DNA of 5,143 nucleotides, from contig JAPLPC010000565.1 of NCBI GenBank assembly GCA_026400425.1, positions 4,524 to 9,666 on the forward strand, read 5' to 3'. Numbering within the stretch: the first letter of the stretch is position 1; every line of letters starts with the position of its first letter. The notes below the pieces were generated by a model, which was not told where the DNA came from, did not search any database, and saw nothing but the letters and a program-made list of their open reading frames with translations. Source of the DNA: Hyphomicrobiales bacterium (GTDB lineage: Bacteria > Pseudomonadota > Alphaproteobacteria > Rhizobiales > Xanthobacteraceae). The translations under genes and the position numbers were made by a program. Shown piece after piece: positions 4,923 through 5,143 of the stretch.

Positions 4923-5143
4923 GTGCCGTTCACCCTCGCCCCCGATGCCGATGGAATTCTCCCCGACAGCATGATCGAGGCGATGGCCGAGGCCGGCCTG
5001 ATTCTGCCCGAATATGATTTCGTCGAGAGCCAGATCCAGCCCGCCAGCCTCGACCTGCGGCTCGGCCCGATCGCCTATCGTGTTCGCGCCAGCTTTCTGC
5101 CGGGCCCCAATGTGACCGTCGCCGAGCGCATCGACGAATTGAA
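4923..5143 (+). CDS. dcd: dCTP deaminase, long alphaproteobacterial form, N-terminal 73 residues (partial)
   Basis: From a GTG at 4923 the frame reads (M)PFTLAPDADGILPDSMIE and continues open to the window edge, with SQIQPASLDLRLG (36-48) and AYRVRASFLPG (51-61). The Q-P-A-S-L-D-L-R-L motif is the signature of dCTP deaminases, which convert dCTP to dUTP as a source of dTTP. The N-terminal block together with RVRASFLPG fits the longer form found in alphaproteobacteria (about 370 residues, two dUTPase-like halves) rather than the ~190-residue E. coli Dcd; most of the protein, including the catalytic Glu region, lies beyond the window. It is divergent from metZ, with the metZ promoter and leader in the shared 281-base gap. 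No convincing promoter of its own was found: TTGCGC (4831) and TTGAGA (4854) lack good -10 partners. Confidence 0.9.
   Translation, partial: MPFTLAPDADGILPDSMIEAMAEAGLILPEYDFVESQIQPASLDLRLGPIAYRVRASFLPGPNVTVAERIDEL

Overview
The window looks like the chromosome of an alphaproteobacterium of the Bradyrhizobium / Rhodopseudomonas / Nitrobacter group. The evidence is the GC-rich coding style, an ApaG and a long-form Dcd protein typical of the order, a SAM-II riboswitch (largely an alphaproteobacterial class) ahead of metZ, and an intergenic palindrome of the ATTGCGAG...CGAAGC type that I recall as common in these genomes. The genus is inferred from sequence recognition only.

Layout from left to right. 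1-157: 5' part of apaG on the minus strand, cut by the window edge. 158-391: divergent intergenic region with a plausible apaG promoter. 392-3353: a tight three-gene plus-strand operon made of an OpgC-family multispanning membrane acyltransferase, a small exported SGNH-like protein that has lost its catalytic motifs, and an exported SGNH/GDSL hydrolase with all motifs intact. Both internal junctions are one-base stop/start overlaps with good Shine-Dalgarno sequences. 3354-3459: convergent gap filled by a palindromic repeat. 3460-4641: metZ (O-succinylhomoserine sulfhydrylase) on the minus strand. 4642-4846: metZ leader and promoter, with a -35/-10 pair, a SAM-II aptamer, an intrinsic terminator with seven U, a second hairpin and then the Shine-Dalgarno. 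4923-5143: 5' part of dcd (dCTP deaminase) on the plus strand with a GTG start, cut by the window edge.

How the parts work together. apaG, metZ and dcd are ordinary conserved genes. metZ makes homocysteine for methionine synthesis and is very probably shut off by SAM through transcription attenuation: the strand that closes the aptamer pseudoknot (4748-4753) is also a perfect 9-base complement of the 5' arm of the terminator. The three-gene plus-strand operon is the least understood part. It pairs a membrane acyltransferase of the type that decorates periplasmic glucans with one apparently active and one apparently dead periplasmic SGNH protein. That recalls other envelope acylation systems that split the job between a membrane protein and a periplasmic SGNH partner, but the substrate cannot be read from this sequence.

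The strongest points for follow-up are the loss of every SGNH catalytic block in the middle gene next to an intact paralogue, a cysteine pair kept in both paralogues, and the complete riboswitch/terminator architecture of metZ.
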